DNA of 64,000 nt, taken from contig NZ_JACCFE010000002.1 in NCBI RefSeq assembly GCF_014256275.1, positions 992,001 through 1,056,000 on the forward strand. The letters are read 5' to 3'. Position numbers and translations under genes: made by a program. Position 1 is the first letter of the stretch; each line of letters begins with the position of its first letter. Positions 44,207 to 52,678 of this stretch are shown one piece after another. The stretch comes from Rhodococcus sp. 4CII (GTDB taxonomy: Bacteria; Actinomycetota; Actinomycetes; Mycobacteriales; Mycobacteriaceae). The notes beneath the pieces were generated by a model. The model had not been told where the DNA came from. It searched no databases and saw only the letters and a program-made list of their open reading frames with translations.

Positions 44207-44862
44207 TTCTTCCGGTCCGCCAACTCGACGGCGTCCGGGCGCCGCAGGTACAGCGGGACCAGCGCGTCCGGGACGCCGCCACTGAACAGAGCCTCCGCGG
44301 CCACCGCGACCAGCCCTGCGGGCGAGGGCGTTTCCACGGGTTCGACGGGCAGATCGAAGAAGTCGACATGCGACGGCGATCCCGCGACCACCTCGGAGGG
44401 CATGGGCTCGAGGTCGCGCGGCTTCACCACCGCCGGACCTTCCACCCGCACTCCCGCCGAATACCGCGCCCAGTACACCTCCCGGCGGCGTGCGTCCGTG
44501 ACGACGAGCAGATTCCGGTCCCCGTCCACCTGGGCGGCGATTGCGTCGAGGCTGCACACGCCGTGCGCCGGAATACCGAGGGCGTCGGCGAAGGCGGCGG
44601 CGGTAGCCATCCCCACGCGCAGTCCGGTGAATGGCCCGGGCCCGGCCCCGACCACCACCGCGTCGAGGTCAGCGGCGACGTGACCCGACTCGGTGAGGCA
44701 TTCGAGGATGTGCGGGGTGAGCACTTCCGCGTGGGCGCGCGGGTTGACCGTCACGCGCACCGCGAGGGTGTGCACCGCCCCCACCGATGCGGAATCGGCC
44801 GAAACCCGGACGACTCCGGCGGTCACGGCAGGCGTGGACGTGTCGATGGCGAGAACAAGCAC
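44203..44862 (-). CDS. tsaB: tRNA threonylcarbamoyladenosine biosynthesis protein TsaB
   Basis: 219 residues from GTG (VLVLAIDTSTPAVTAGV). The ASKHA N-lobe is intact with GAGPGPFTGLRVGMATA, the interface for TsaD. The C-terminal lobe is short as in the family. The GTG is chosen because the first beta strand begins at once. It lies 49 bp after tsaE and overlaps rimI by 4 bp. Confidence 0.95.
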   Translation of the reverse strand: MLVLAIDTSTPAVTAGVVRVSADSASVGAVHTLAVRVTVNPRAHAEVLTPHILECLTESGHVAADLDAVVVGAGPGPFTGLRVGMATAAAFADALGIPAHGVCSLDAIAAQVDGDRNLLVVTDARRREVYWARYSAGVRVEGPAVVKPRDLEPMPSEVVAGSPSHVDFFDLPVEPVETPSPAGLVAVAAEALFSGGVPDALVPLYLRRPDAVELADRKK

Positions 44863-44911
44863 GGTAACTGAGGGTACTCGCACGTCAGAACGGCTCCCGA
44901 CACCCGACCCG

Positions 44912-45400
44912 TCAGGAAATCCACTCCCAGTGGGCCGTGCGGACATCCGTCTCCGGTTCGCGGCGCAGGCGCACTCGCAGGTGGCGGTCGACCAGTTGCT
45001 CGACGATGCCCTCCCCCCATTCGACGACGACCACCGCTGCGGCCAGGTCGGTGTCGAGGTCGAGCGCGTCGAGCTCGTCCAGGGCGTGCGGGCCGCTGCC
45101 ACCCAGCCGGTACGCGTCCACGTGCACCATTCCCACCGGTGCACCGCCGCCGGGTCGCGTGCCCGCCCGGTGCTCTCGCGCGATCACGAATGTGGGCGAA
45201 GTCACTCGTCCTTGCACGCCGAGGCCTGCCCCGATTCCCTTCGTCAGCGCGGTCTTCCCTGCGCCGAGGGGTCCGTCGAGCACCACCAGATCGCCGGCGA
45301 CGAGCCCCCGGGCGAGGTCCCGCCCGAACTGCTCCGTGTCCTCCGCCGTCGCCAGCACCACCGTCCCGCTCACACCCAGCTCTCTCTCCTCAGCCGACAT
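44912..45400 (-). CDS. tsaE: tRNA threonylcarbamoyladenosine biosynthesis ATPase TsaE
   Basis: 162 residues. The Walker A reads LDGPLGAGKTALTKGI, SPTFVIAREH is the switch region, and HVDAYRL and VVVVEWGEGI are further conserved family elements. TsaE hydrolyses ATP to reset the TsaB-TsaD complex. It overlaps the preceding hydrolase gene by 11 bp and is followed after 49 bp by tsaB. Confidence 0.96.
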   Translation of the reverse strand: MSAEERELGVSGTVVLATAEDTEQFGRDLARGLVAGDLVVLDGPLGAGKTALTKGIGAGLGVQGRVTSPTFVIAREHRAGTRPGGGAPVGMVHVDAYRLGGSGPHALDELDALDLDTDLAAAVVVVEWGEGIVEQLVDRHLRVRLRREPETDVRTAHWEWIS

Positions 45401-46454
45401 CGGACTGCTCCCGCGATTCCCCCGTGTCGAGACCCCGGCGCAGCACCCGGTCGATCGCGTCCGACACCACCGACGGGAACTCGAGTTGCACGAGGTGGCC
45501 CGCGCCGCGCACCCGCACCAGTTCGGATTCCGCGAGGTCCGCGGCGAGCTTCCGGGAACTGGAGAACGGGATGATCATGTCGCTGTCGCCGCACACCACG
45601 ACGGACGGGGTGTCCTCGATCGCCGCGAGTGACGCCGACTCGTCGTGCAATTCGAGCGTCCGCAGGAAGTTCACGACGGTGACCACCGACGTCCGGTCCA
45701 GCATCGAATCGGAGAACTTCTGCAGGCGCGGACTCACGTCCGTGCCGTAGGACGCCGCCCGCAGAATGGGGGTGATCAGCGCCCGGGCCGCGCCCCGTGC
45801 GAGCTGGACCACATCGGGCGAGGTCCGGACGGCCAACCGGAATCCGTCGATGACCGGGTTCTGCAGGTTTCTGGTCAATCCGGTCTCGCTGAGGCCCGCC
45901 GCGGCCGTGGCGATCAGACCCACCGCCGCCACCCGGGACGCCACCAGTTCCGGCCGTTGCCCGGCGAATGCGAGCACCGTCATCCCGCCCATCGAATGCC
46001 CCACCAGCACAACCGGTCCGGTCGGAGCCTTTGCCTCGACGATCGTCGCGAGATCGGCGCCCAGCTGCGCGATGGTGCAGCTCTCGGTCGACGGGACACC
46101 CGAATCACCGTGCCCGCGTTGGTCGTAGAACACCATCCGCACGTCGTCGCCCCAGCGCTCGGCGAGTTGACGGCGCTGGAAATGCCACGACGTCATGTCC
46201 AGGCAATATCCGTGTACGAACACCGCCGTCACCGGGGCGTCGACCGGTCCGACCTCGCGGACAGTGAGCGCGACGCCGTCCTCGGTGACCACGACGCTGC
46301 GCCTATCCCGCGACATCAGTGCGAAGTCCTCGTCGTCGTAGATCTCCCGCCCCGGCCGGGTCGCGCTCCGCAGCGCGTTGACCCCGGCCACCGAGCCCAG
46401 CGCGAGCGCGCTCAGCAGCCCGCCGACCAGCCCCAAGCGCTTCGACACCCCCAT
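45390..46454 (-). CDS. membrane-anchored alpha/beta hydrolase
   Basis: 354 residues. An N-terminal helix (LGLVGGLLSALALGSVAGV) probably anchors it in the membrane. The hydrolase core has VFVHGYCLDMTSW, YDQRGHGDSG, nucleophile elbow GHSMGG, a late Asp in CGDSDMIIPF, and the catalytic His in GAGHLVQLEFP. The substrate is unknown. It is inserted between alr (3 bp downstream of its start region) and tsaE (11-bp overlap) in a compact operon. Confidence 0.9.
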   Translation of the reverse strand: MGVSKRLGLVGGLLSALALGSVAGVNALRSATRPGREIYDDEDFALMSRDRRSVVVTEDGVALTVREVGPVDAPVTAVFVHGYCLDMTSWHFQRRQLAERWGDDVRMVFYDQRGHGDSGVPSTESCTIAQLGADLATIVEAKAPTGPVVLVGHSMGGMTVLAFAGQRPELVASRVAAVGLIATAAAGLSETGLTRNLQNPVIDGFRLAVRTSPDVVQLARGAARALITPILRAASYGTDVSPRLQKFSDSMLDRTSVVTVVNFLRTLELHDESASLAAIEDTPSVVVCGDSDMIIPFSSSRKLAADLAESELVRVRGAGHLVQLEFPSVVSDAIDRVLRRGLDTGESREQSDVG

Positions 46455-46457
46455 GAC

Positions 46458-47663
46458 CTAGGCGCCTGCCCCGCCGATGTAGCTGCGCACGGTGCGTCCG
46501 CGGACTCCGGTCACCACCTCGTAGTGGATGGTGTCGAGTTCGTCGGCCCAGGCCTGCGCGTTGGGCTCGCCGAGGTCGCCGTTGCCGAAGAAGACCGCGG
46601 TGTCGCCTTCCTTGACTCCACCGCCGTCCGGCCCGAGATCCACGACCACCTGGTCCATGCAGACACGTCCGATCCCCGGGCGGCGCTCGGCGCCCAACTG
46701 GACCTCGAATCGGCCGCTGAGCGAACGGGGCAGCCCGTCGGCGTACCCGAACGGGAGCAGTGCCACCGTCGTGTCGTGGGGGGCCACCCACATGTGCCCG
46801 TAGGACACGCCTTCACCCGCCGCCACTTTTTTCACCAGAGCCACCCTCGATCGCAGTGTCATCGCCGGGCGCAGCCCGAACTGACCGAGTTCGGGAACGG
46901 GCGACAGACCATATATCGCGATTCCCGGCCGAACCATGTCAAACCGCAGGTCGGGGCGGGTCAGGGTGGCCGCCGAATTGGACAGGTGCACCACTTCGGG
47001 AACCAGTCCGTGCCGCTTGGCATCCGCGATCGCGCCTTCGAGTCGTTCGCGCTGGGAATCGATCCACGCATGGTGCGGTTCGTCGGCGTGGGCGAGATGA
47101 GAGAACATGCCGCGCAGCCGCACCGCGCCTTCGGCCTGTGCGCGCGCCAGGTCGACGAGGACCTGCGCCAGTTCGTCGGGTGCCACCCCGTTGCGGTTCA
47201 GCCCCGTGTCGACCTTGATCGTGACGATCGCCGTCGTGCCGACGCTCCGCGCGGCAGCGACCACCGCGGCGAGGTGGCGGGGCGAGGAGACACCGAGTTC
47301 CACGCCGGCCGCGATCGCGGGGGCGAAATCGGCATCGACGGTGTGCAGCCACGCCAGGACAGGCGCCTCGATTCCCGCACGGCGCAGCGTCAGCGCCTCC
47401 GACACCGTCGTCACGCCCAGTTCCGACGCTCCCGCTGCGAGCGCCGCCTTGGCGACGGGCACCGCACCGTGGTTGTAGCCGTCCGCCTTCACGACGGCCA
47501 TCAGCGCTGCGTCCCGGGCACTGTCGCGCAGGATGCGGACGTTGTGCGCGATCGCGTCCAGATCCACCACGGCTTCGGCCTGAGGTGCCGATGTCGACCC
47601 GCCGGTCGCCGCGAGTTCGCTGTGGCCGTCCTCGTCCGCCGGTACTGCTTCAGCAAGCGTCAT
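46458..47663 (-). CDS. alr: alanine racemase
   Basis: 401 residues. The PLP lysine lies in AVVKADGYNHGAVPVAKAA and the second catalytic residue, Tyr, in GEGVSYGHMWVA; DTGLNRNGV and RPGIAIYGLSP are also conserved. It interconverts L- and D-alanine for peptidoglycan. The ATG giving MTLAEAVPADEDGH is chosen with AGGA upstream. It starts 17 bp after the nnr stop and is followed by the hydrolase gene after 3 bp. Confidence 0.96.
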   Translation of the reverse strand: MTLAEAVPADEDGHSELAATGGSTSAPQAEAVVDLDAIAHNVRILRDSARDAALMAVVKADGYNHGAVPVAKAALAAGASELGVTTVSEALTLRRAGIEAPVLAWLHTVDADFAPAIAAGVELGVSSPRHLAAVVAAARSVGTTAIVTIKVDTGLNRNGVAPDELAQVLVDLARAQAEGAVRLRGMFSHLAHADEPHHAWIDSQRERLEGAIADAKRHGLVPEVVHLSNSAATLTRPDLRFDMVRPGIAIYGLSPVPELGQFGLRPAMTLRSRVALVKKVAAGEGVSYGHMWVAPHDTTVALLPFGYADGLPRSLSGRFEVQLGAERRPGIGRVCMDQVVVDLGPDGGGVKEGDTAVFFGNGDLGEPNAQAWADELDTIHYEVVTGVRGRTVRSYIGGAGA

Positions 47664-47680
47664 ATGGTCGATCCTGCCAT

Positions 47681-49162
47681 TCACGGTGTAGCCGGTGTTT
47701 CCTCGGGTGACACCCCCGCACGCAGGACCCTGATCGACTCCCGGAGGTGCGCGAGCAGGGTTCCGGCGGAGATCGGTGCTGTTCCACGCCCGGCGGAGAG
47801 GTCTGCGCCCCCACCGCGAGCCGCCAGGTTCGCGGCGAGCGAGTGCGCTCGGGCGCCCACCGCGGCCGCACGGTCCGGGGCGATGCCCGCGGCCATGAGT
47901 GAGCCGACGATCCCGGCGAGCACGTCCCCCGCGCCCGCGGTGGCCGACCACGATCCGCCCGCCTCGTTGACCAGAGCCCGTCCACCGGGTTCCGCGATCA
48001 CCGTGGCCCGTCCCTTGAGCAGCACGTGGACGTTCCAGTAGGCAGCGAGAGCCCGCGCCGACGCGACCCGGTCCGGACCGGGATCCTTCCCCGTCAGCCG
48101 GGCGAATTCACCAGCGTGCGGTGTCAGCAGCGTCGCCGCGGTCCGCGATCGCACCAGGTCGGGGTCCTCGGCAAGGAGGGTGAGACCGTCCGCGTCGATC
48201 AGAACCGGTACATCGGACTCGAGGACCGTCCGCAGCGTGCGTCGGGCGTCGTCATCGGTGCCCATGCCCGGCCCGACCACCCAGGACTGGACGCGTCCGG
48301 CCTTCGCGAAGTCGGGAGTCGCGATCACCTCCGGCGAGTGCGCGAGCACCTCCTTCGTGCACGGCCCGGCGTACCGGACCAGCCCCGACGTCGCCGTGAC
48401 AGCTGCGCCGGTGCACAGGACGCCCGCTCCGGGATAGCCGTCGCTGCCGGCGACCACCCCCACCACCCCCTGCGAGTACTTGTCGTCGCCCGGTCCCGGC
48501 ACCGGCCACGCGGCACCCACGTCGGCGGCGTCGAGTGCGGTGATCCCGGCGACGCCGAGCGACAGTCCGATGTCCACCAACTCCACTCGGCCGCAGTGCG
48601 CCGCCCGGAGCGCGTGGACGGGCTTGAGGGCGCCGAACGCGACGGTGACAGCGGCCCGCACGGCCGGTCCCTCGACCGCCCCGGTGTCCGGATCCACACC
48701 GCTCGGCAGATCGGCCGACACGATCGGCGCGTCGATTCGGTCGACGACGGCCGCAGCGTCGGGACGCAGCGGTCCCCGGCCGGAGATTCCCACGATCCCG
48801 TCGATCACCAGGTCGGGCAGGCCCGGGCCGTCGGAGGGAGTGGCCGTCCGGCCACCGGCCGCGGTGAACGCCGCCAGCCCCGACTCGTGAGTCTTCTCCG
48901 GTTTCAACAGCACCGCGGTAGCCGCGACACCTCGTCTGCGTAGCATCGACGCCGCCCACAGCGCGTCCCCACCGTTGTCCCCGGACCCCACCAGCACCCT
49001 GATCGCGCGGCCTGCGACGCCCCCGGTCCGCGCCCGCAGTTCCGCCGCCACCACAGTGGCCAGTCCGTGTGCGGCGCGCCGCATCAGTGCCCCGTCGGGA
49101 AGGGACGCCAGCAGCGGCGTCTCGGCGGCTCGAACCTCGTCAGCGGTGTAGTAGCCCCGCAT
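47681..49162 (-). CDS. nnr: bifunctional NAD(P)H-hydrate epimerase / ADP-dependent dehydratase
   Basis: 493 residues. The N-terminal YjeF_N epimerase domain has VLVGSGDNGGDALWAASML, and the C-terminal ribokinase-fold dehydratase has VVGPGMGTDDDARRTL, LLTPHAGEFARLTG and SATAGAGDVLAG. The fusion repairs NADHX and NADPHX. The ATG giving MRGYYTADEVRAAE has GAGGAG 5 bp upstream. It heads the leftward alr-tsa-rimI group and diverges from the cupredoxin gene (81 bp). Confidence 0.96.
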   Translation of the reverse strand: MRGYYTADEVRAAETPLLASLPDGALMRRAAHGLATVVAAELRARTGGVAGRAIRVLVGSGDNGGDALWAASMLRRRGVAATAVLLKPEKTHESGLAAFTAAGGRTATPSDGPGLPDLVIDGIVGISGRGPLRPDAAAVVDRIDAPIVSADLPSGVDPDTGAVEGPAVRAAVTVAFGALKPVHALRAAHCGRVELVDIGLSLGVAGITALDAADVGAAWPVPGPGDDKYSQGVVGVVAGSDGYPGAGVLCTGAAVTATSGLVRYAGPCTKEVLAHSPEVIATPDFAKAGRVQSWVVGPGMGTDDDARRTLRTVLESDVPVLIDADGLTLLAEDPDLVRSRTAATLLTPHAGEFARLTGKDPGPDRVASARALAAYWNVHVLLKGRATVIAEPGGRALVNEAGGSWSATAGAGDVLAGIVGSLMAAGIAPDRAAAVGARAHSLAANLAARGGGADLSAGRGTAPISAGTLLAHLRESIRVLRAGVSPEETPATP

Positions 49163-49243
49163 GGGAACTCCTCGTCGTGCCAGCGTCACGGCTGGCCGCT
49201 GTGCAGTGAAGGGTCGGTACGGGGTCAGACTACGCTCGACCTC

Positions 49244-49618
49244 ATGCGAGGACGTGGAAGGTCGTGGATCGCCGGAGTGGCTCTCGCCGCATGTATTTCG
49301 ATGACGGGGGTCGTGTCCGGCTGCAGTTCCCCGGATGCGGCGGCACCGGAGGCGCCGGCCGGGCCCGTCGTGCAGGTCGCGAACATGGCCTACGCGCCCG
49401 CGACGCTCACCGTCAAGGCCGGAGACACCGTCACCTGGAATTTCGACGACCGCGGTGTCACCCACGACGTGGTCGGTGTCGGCGCCGCGAAGAGCGTCCT
49501 GCGGAGCCGGCTGATGCAGACCGGCACGTTCACCTACACATTCACCGAACCGGGAACCTACGACTACACGTGCTCGCTGCACCCGGACATGACGGGCACC
49601 GTCATCGTGACCCCGTAG
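49244..49618 (+). CDS. cupredoxin (plastocyanin-like) lipoprotein
   Basis: 124 residues. The signal peptide ends with lipobox VSGC. The mature domain is a short cupredoxin with type 1 copper ligands in canonical order: His in DDRGVTHDVVG, then Cys, His and Met in YDYTCSLHPDM. It should carry an electron-transfer copper at the outer face of the membrane. The redox partner is not apparent nearby. It is divergent from nnr and convergent with glmS; a hairpin lies at its stop. Confidence 0.92.
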   Translation: MRGRGRSWIAGVALAACISMTGVVSGCSSPDAAAPEAPAGPVVQVANMAYAPATLTVKAGDTVTWNFDDRGVTHDVVGVGAAKSVLRSRLMQTGTFTYTFTEPGTYDYTCSLHPDMTGTVIVTP

Positions 49619-49641
49619 GGGCGCGGCTCGTGCCGCGCCCC
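49618..49641. terminator. hairpin terminator between cupredoxin gene and glmS
   Basis: GGGGCGCGG (49618-49626) pairs perfectly with CCGCGCCCC (49633-49641) across a 6-base loop. It is placed between convergent stops and can serve both genes. Confidence 0.75.
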
Positions 49642-49650
49642 CGATCGGTG

Positions 49651-51513
49651 CTATTCGACGGTGACGGACTTCGCGAGGTTGCGCGGCTTGTCGACGTCGT
49701 AGCCGCGGGTCTGCGCGACCTCCGCCGCGAAGACCTGCAACGGCACCGTCGACAGCAAAGGCTGCAGCAGCGTCGGCGCCGCCGGGATCTCGATCAGATG
49801 GTCGGCGAACGGGCGCACGGCCTCGTCCCCCTCCTCCGCGATCACGACGGTCCGCGCGCCGCGGGCCTGGATCTCCCGGATGTTGCTCAGCAGCTTCGAG
49901 TGCAGCACCGCGCGCCCCTTCGGGGACGGCATCACGACGATCACCGGCAGCCCGTCCTCGATCAACGCGATCGGACCGTGCTTGAGCTCGCCCGCCGCGA
50001 AACCCTCGGCGTGCATGTACGCCAGCTCCTTGAGCTTGAGCGCACCCTCGAGCGCCACGGGGTAGCCCACGTGCCTGCCCAGGAACAGCACCGTCGACGA
50101 CGACGCCAGCTCCCGCGCCAGCGCCCGCACGGGCTCGACCGTTTCGAGGACGCGGCTCACCAGATCGGGCATCGCCTCGAGGTCTGCGTACTCGCGGGCG
50201 ACCTCGTCCGGGTACTTGGTGCCGCGCGCCTGGGCCAGCGCCAGGCCGACCAGGTAGTTCGCCGTGACCTGCGCGAGGAACGCCTTGGTCGACGCGACAC
50301 CGATCTCCGGACCTGCCCGGGTGTAGAGGACGGCGTCGGCCTCGCGCGGAATCTGGGCGCCGTTCGTGTTGCACACCGCCAGCACCCGGGCCTTCTGGTC
50401 CTTGGCGTGCCGCACAGCCTCGAGGGTGTCCGCCGTCTCACCGGACTGCGAAATGGCCACGACCAGCGTCGACCGGTCGAGCACCGGATCGCGGTAGCGG
50501 AATTCGCTGGCGAGCTCGACCTCGACGGGCAGACGAGTCCAGTGCTCGATGGCGTACTTCGCGAGCAGACCCGAGTGGTACGCGCTGCCGCAGGCGACGA
50601 CGAAGACCTTGTCGACGTCGCGCAATTCCTGATCCGACAGTCGCTGCTCGTCGAGAACGATCTTCCCGTCCGCGAAGTGACCCAGAAGGGTGTCCGCGAC
50701 CGCGGCCGGCTGCTCCTCGATCTCCTTGAGCATGAAGTAGTCGTGACCGCCCTTCTCGGCGGCGGCGAGGTCCCAGTCGATGCGGAACGGGCGGCCCTGC
50801 GCCTCGGATCCGTCGAAGTTCAGAATCGAGTAGCCGTCCGCGGTGATCACGACCACCTGGTCCTGACCGAGCTCGACTGCGTCACGGGTGTGCTCGATGA
50901 ACGCCGCGACGTCGGAACCGAGAAACGTCTCGCCCTCGCCGACACCGATGACGAGCGGCGTCGAGCGACGCGCCGCGACGATGGTGTCCGGGTGATCCGA
51001 GTGCGTGAAGACGAGCGTGAACGCTCCCTCGAGCCTGCGCAGCACGCTCAGCGCGCTCGCGACGAAGTCGCCCGCGGTCTCCCCCGACGCATAGGCACGG
51101 GCGACGAGATGCACCGCCACCTCGGTGTCGGTGTCGCTGGCGAAGTCGACACCGTCGTGCTCGAGTTCGGCCCGCAGCGGGGCGAAGTTCTCGATGATGC
51201 CGTTGTGGACGACGGCGACGGTGTTGCCCGCATCACGGTGCGGGTGCGCGTTACGGTCGGTCGGACGACCGTGCGTGGCCCACCGCGTGTGCCCGATCCC
51301 GGTGCTCCCGGTGAAATGCTCGGCCCCGACCTCGTCCAATTCGGCCTCGAGGTTCGCGAGACGACCCGCCTTCCGCTCCACCGCCATGCCGCCGCGCCCG
51401 TCGAGCACGGCGATCCCGGCAGAGTCGTATCCGCGGTATTCCATCCGCCGCAAAGCCTCCACCACAACAGTCAGAGCCTGCCGGTGGCCGACGTATCCCA
51501 CGATTCCGCACAT
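49651..51513 (-). CDS. glmS: glutamine-fructose-6-phosphate aminotransferase
   Basis: 620 residues. The N-terminal glutaminase begins MCGIVGYVGH, so Cys becomes the N-terminal nucleophile after Met removal. Two SIS domains follow (VACGSAYHSGLLAKY, SQSGETADTLEAVR, LFLGRHVGYPVALEGALKLKE) and the C-terminus ends DKPRNLAKSVTVE as expected. It makes glucosamine-6-phosphate, which GlmM, 3.8 kb further on, converts to the 1-phosphate for the cell wall. Confidence 0.98.
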   Translation of the reverse strand: MCGIVGYVGHRQALTVVVEALRRMEYRGYDSAGIAVLDGRGGMAVERKAGRLANLEAELDEVGAEHFTGSTGIGHTRWATHGRPTDRNAHPHRDAGNTVAVVHNGIIENFAPLRAELEHDGVDFASDTDTEVAVHLVARAYASGETAGDFVASALSVLRRLEGAFTLVFTHSDHPDTIVAARRSTPLVIGVGEGETFLGSDVAAFIEHTRDAVELGQDQVVVITADGYSILNFDGSEAQGRPFRIDWDLAAAEKGGHDYFMLKEIEEQPAAVADTLLGHFADGKIVLDEQRLSDQELRDVDKVFVVACGSAYHSGLLAKYAIEHWTRLPVEVELASEFRYRDPVLDRSTLVVAISQSGETADTLEAVRHAKDQKARVLAVCNTNGAQIPREADAVLYTRAGPEIGVASTKAFLAQVTANYLVGLALAQARGTKYPDEVAREYADLEAMPDLVSRVLETVEPVRALARELASSSTVLFLGRHVGYPVALEGALKLKELAYMHAEGFAAGELKHGPIALIEDGLPVIVVMPSPKGRAVLHSKLLSNIREIQARGARTVVIAEEGDEAVRPFADHLIEIPAAPTLLQPLLSTVPLQVFAAEVAQTRGYDVDKPRNLAKSVTVE

Positions 51514-51610
51514 GGTTCATCAGGGTACTTGGACCGGGCGACGCCGCGAAGTCGGAGTGCGGGCCGCATCGGCTCTCTCGCGTGCCCGCGAATCGGATAA
51601 CGTTCTCCCC

Positions 51611-52447
51611 GTGGCGCCGAAACCGAAGACCCTGGCCCGTGAACTGTCCAAGCGAGGACCGCACCGCGTGCTGCGGGGTGATCTCGCCCTCGCCGGGCAA
51701 CCGGGAGTCGTATACACGCCCGAATCAGGCTTCAACCTGCCCGCTGTCGCTTTCGCACACGGGTGGATGGCGGGTGCCGACCACTATCGGAAGACCCTCG
51801 AGCACCTCGCGTCGTGGGGAATCGTCGTGGCCGCACCCAACAGCGAGCGTGGTCCCGTGCCCTCCCACCTCGGGCTCGCCACCGATCTGCGCGCAACGCT
51901 CGACATCTGTGTGGGTGTGCGTCTCGGTCCCGGTCAGATCAGCGTGCAGCCCGACCGCGTGGCCTTCGCCGGCCACGGGATGGGTGCGGGAGTGGCTGTG
52001 CTCGCGGCCGCGCAGCAGGACGTGTCGGCCGTCGCCGCCCTGTTCCCCGCGCCGACAGCGCCGAAGGCCGAAAAGTATGCGTCGAAGATCACAGCGCCGG
52101 GGCTCATCGTCGCGGGCGCCGACATCGACACCATGAACAGCACTGCCAAGCCGCTGGCCGAGGCATGGGGCGGGGAACACGTCCTGCGCGCCGTCAAGGG
52201 GGCCTCCGAGTCCGGGCTCACCGAGGGGCGCAGGCTCCTGGGCGCACTCGGCATCGGAGGTTCCGAGCGGAAGACTCAGCAGGTCACGCGTGCGTTGCTC
52301 ACCGGCTTCCTGCTCCATCACCTCACCGAGGACAAGAAGTACGCGGTGTTCGCGCAGGCCGATGCCGAACTCCCGCACACCACACTGGTCGATCCGCACG
52401 AGGAGCACACTCATGCCGGTTCCGAGGGCCTCCTGCCCCACATCTGA
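51611..52447 (+). CDS. dienelactone hydrolase-like fold protein with missing nucleophile
   Basis: 278 residues from GTG (MAPKPKTLARELSKRGPHRV). The fold is clear: FAHGWMAGADHYRKTLEHLASWGIVVAAP for the oxyanion strand and AGADIDTMN with Asp171 as acid. The nucleophile elbow, however, reads GHGMG (residues 121-125) with Gly at the place of Ser, and the usual His region reads VKGASESGL with no His. It is therefore probably a pseudo-enzyme; the family is related to chlorophyllase and dienelactone hydrolases. It is divergent from glmS (97 bp) and followed on the opposite strand by the T7SS-like module. Confidence 0.82.
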   Translation: MAPKPKTLARELSKRGPHRVLRGDLALAGQPGVVYTPESGFNLPAVAFAHGWMAGADHYRKTLEHLASWGIVVAAPNSERGPVPSHLGLATDLRATLDICVGVRLGPGQISVQPDRVAFAGHGMGAGVAVLAAAQQDVSAVAALFPAPTAPKAEKYASKITAPGLIVAGADIDTMNSTAKPLAEAWGGEHVLRAVKGASESGLTEGRRLLGALGIGGSERKTQQVTRALLTGFLLHHLTEDKKYAVFAQADAELPHTTLVDPHEEHTHAGSEGLLPHI

Positions 52448-52456
52448 GGGTCCGGG

Positions 52457-52678
52457 TCACACCAGCCAGCTGCGGGGCCGGTAGAACTCGTCGTCGTCCT
52501 CGACGACTCCCCGGCGGGGAGCCTCCGGCGTCGCCGGTTGGACGGACGGCCCCGGACCGCGTCCGGCCCTCGCCGCCTCGTCCCGTGCCCGACGTTCGTC
52601 GAGCCGCTCCCGGAACATCTCCAGGTCCGCTCTCATCTGCGCCCGTTGCGCACGCAACTGTGCGGCTCGATTGCTCAC
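52457..52678 (-). CDS. small helical protein of the T7SS-like module
   Basis: 73 residues from GTG. The first 40 are strongly helical and charged (RAAQLRAQRAQMRADLEMFRERLDERRAR), likely a coiled coil, followed by a disordered Pro-rich stretch and the conserved-looking end DDDEFYRPRSWLV. The start overlaps the stop of the large upstream gene by 4 bp (GTGA). It is not recognisable by family. Its coupling suggests a chaperone or partner of the large protein. Confidence 0.7.
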   Translation of the reverse strand: MSNRAAQLRAQRAQMRADLEMFRERLDERRARDEAARAGRGPGPSVQPATPEAPRRGVVEDDDEFYRPRSWLV

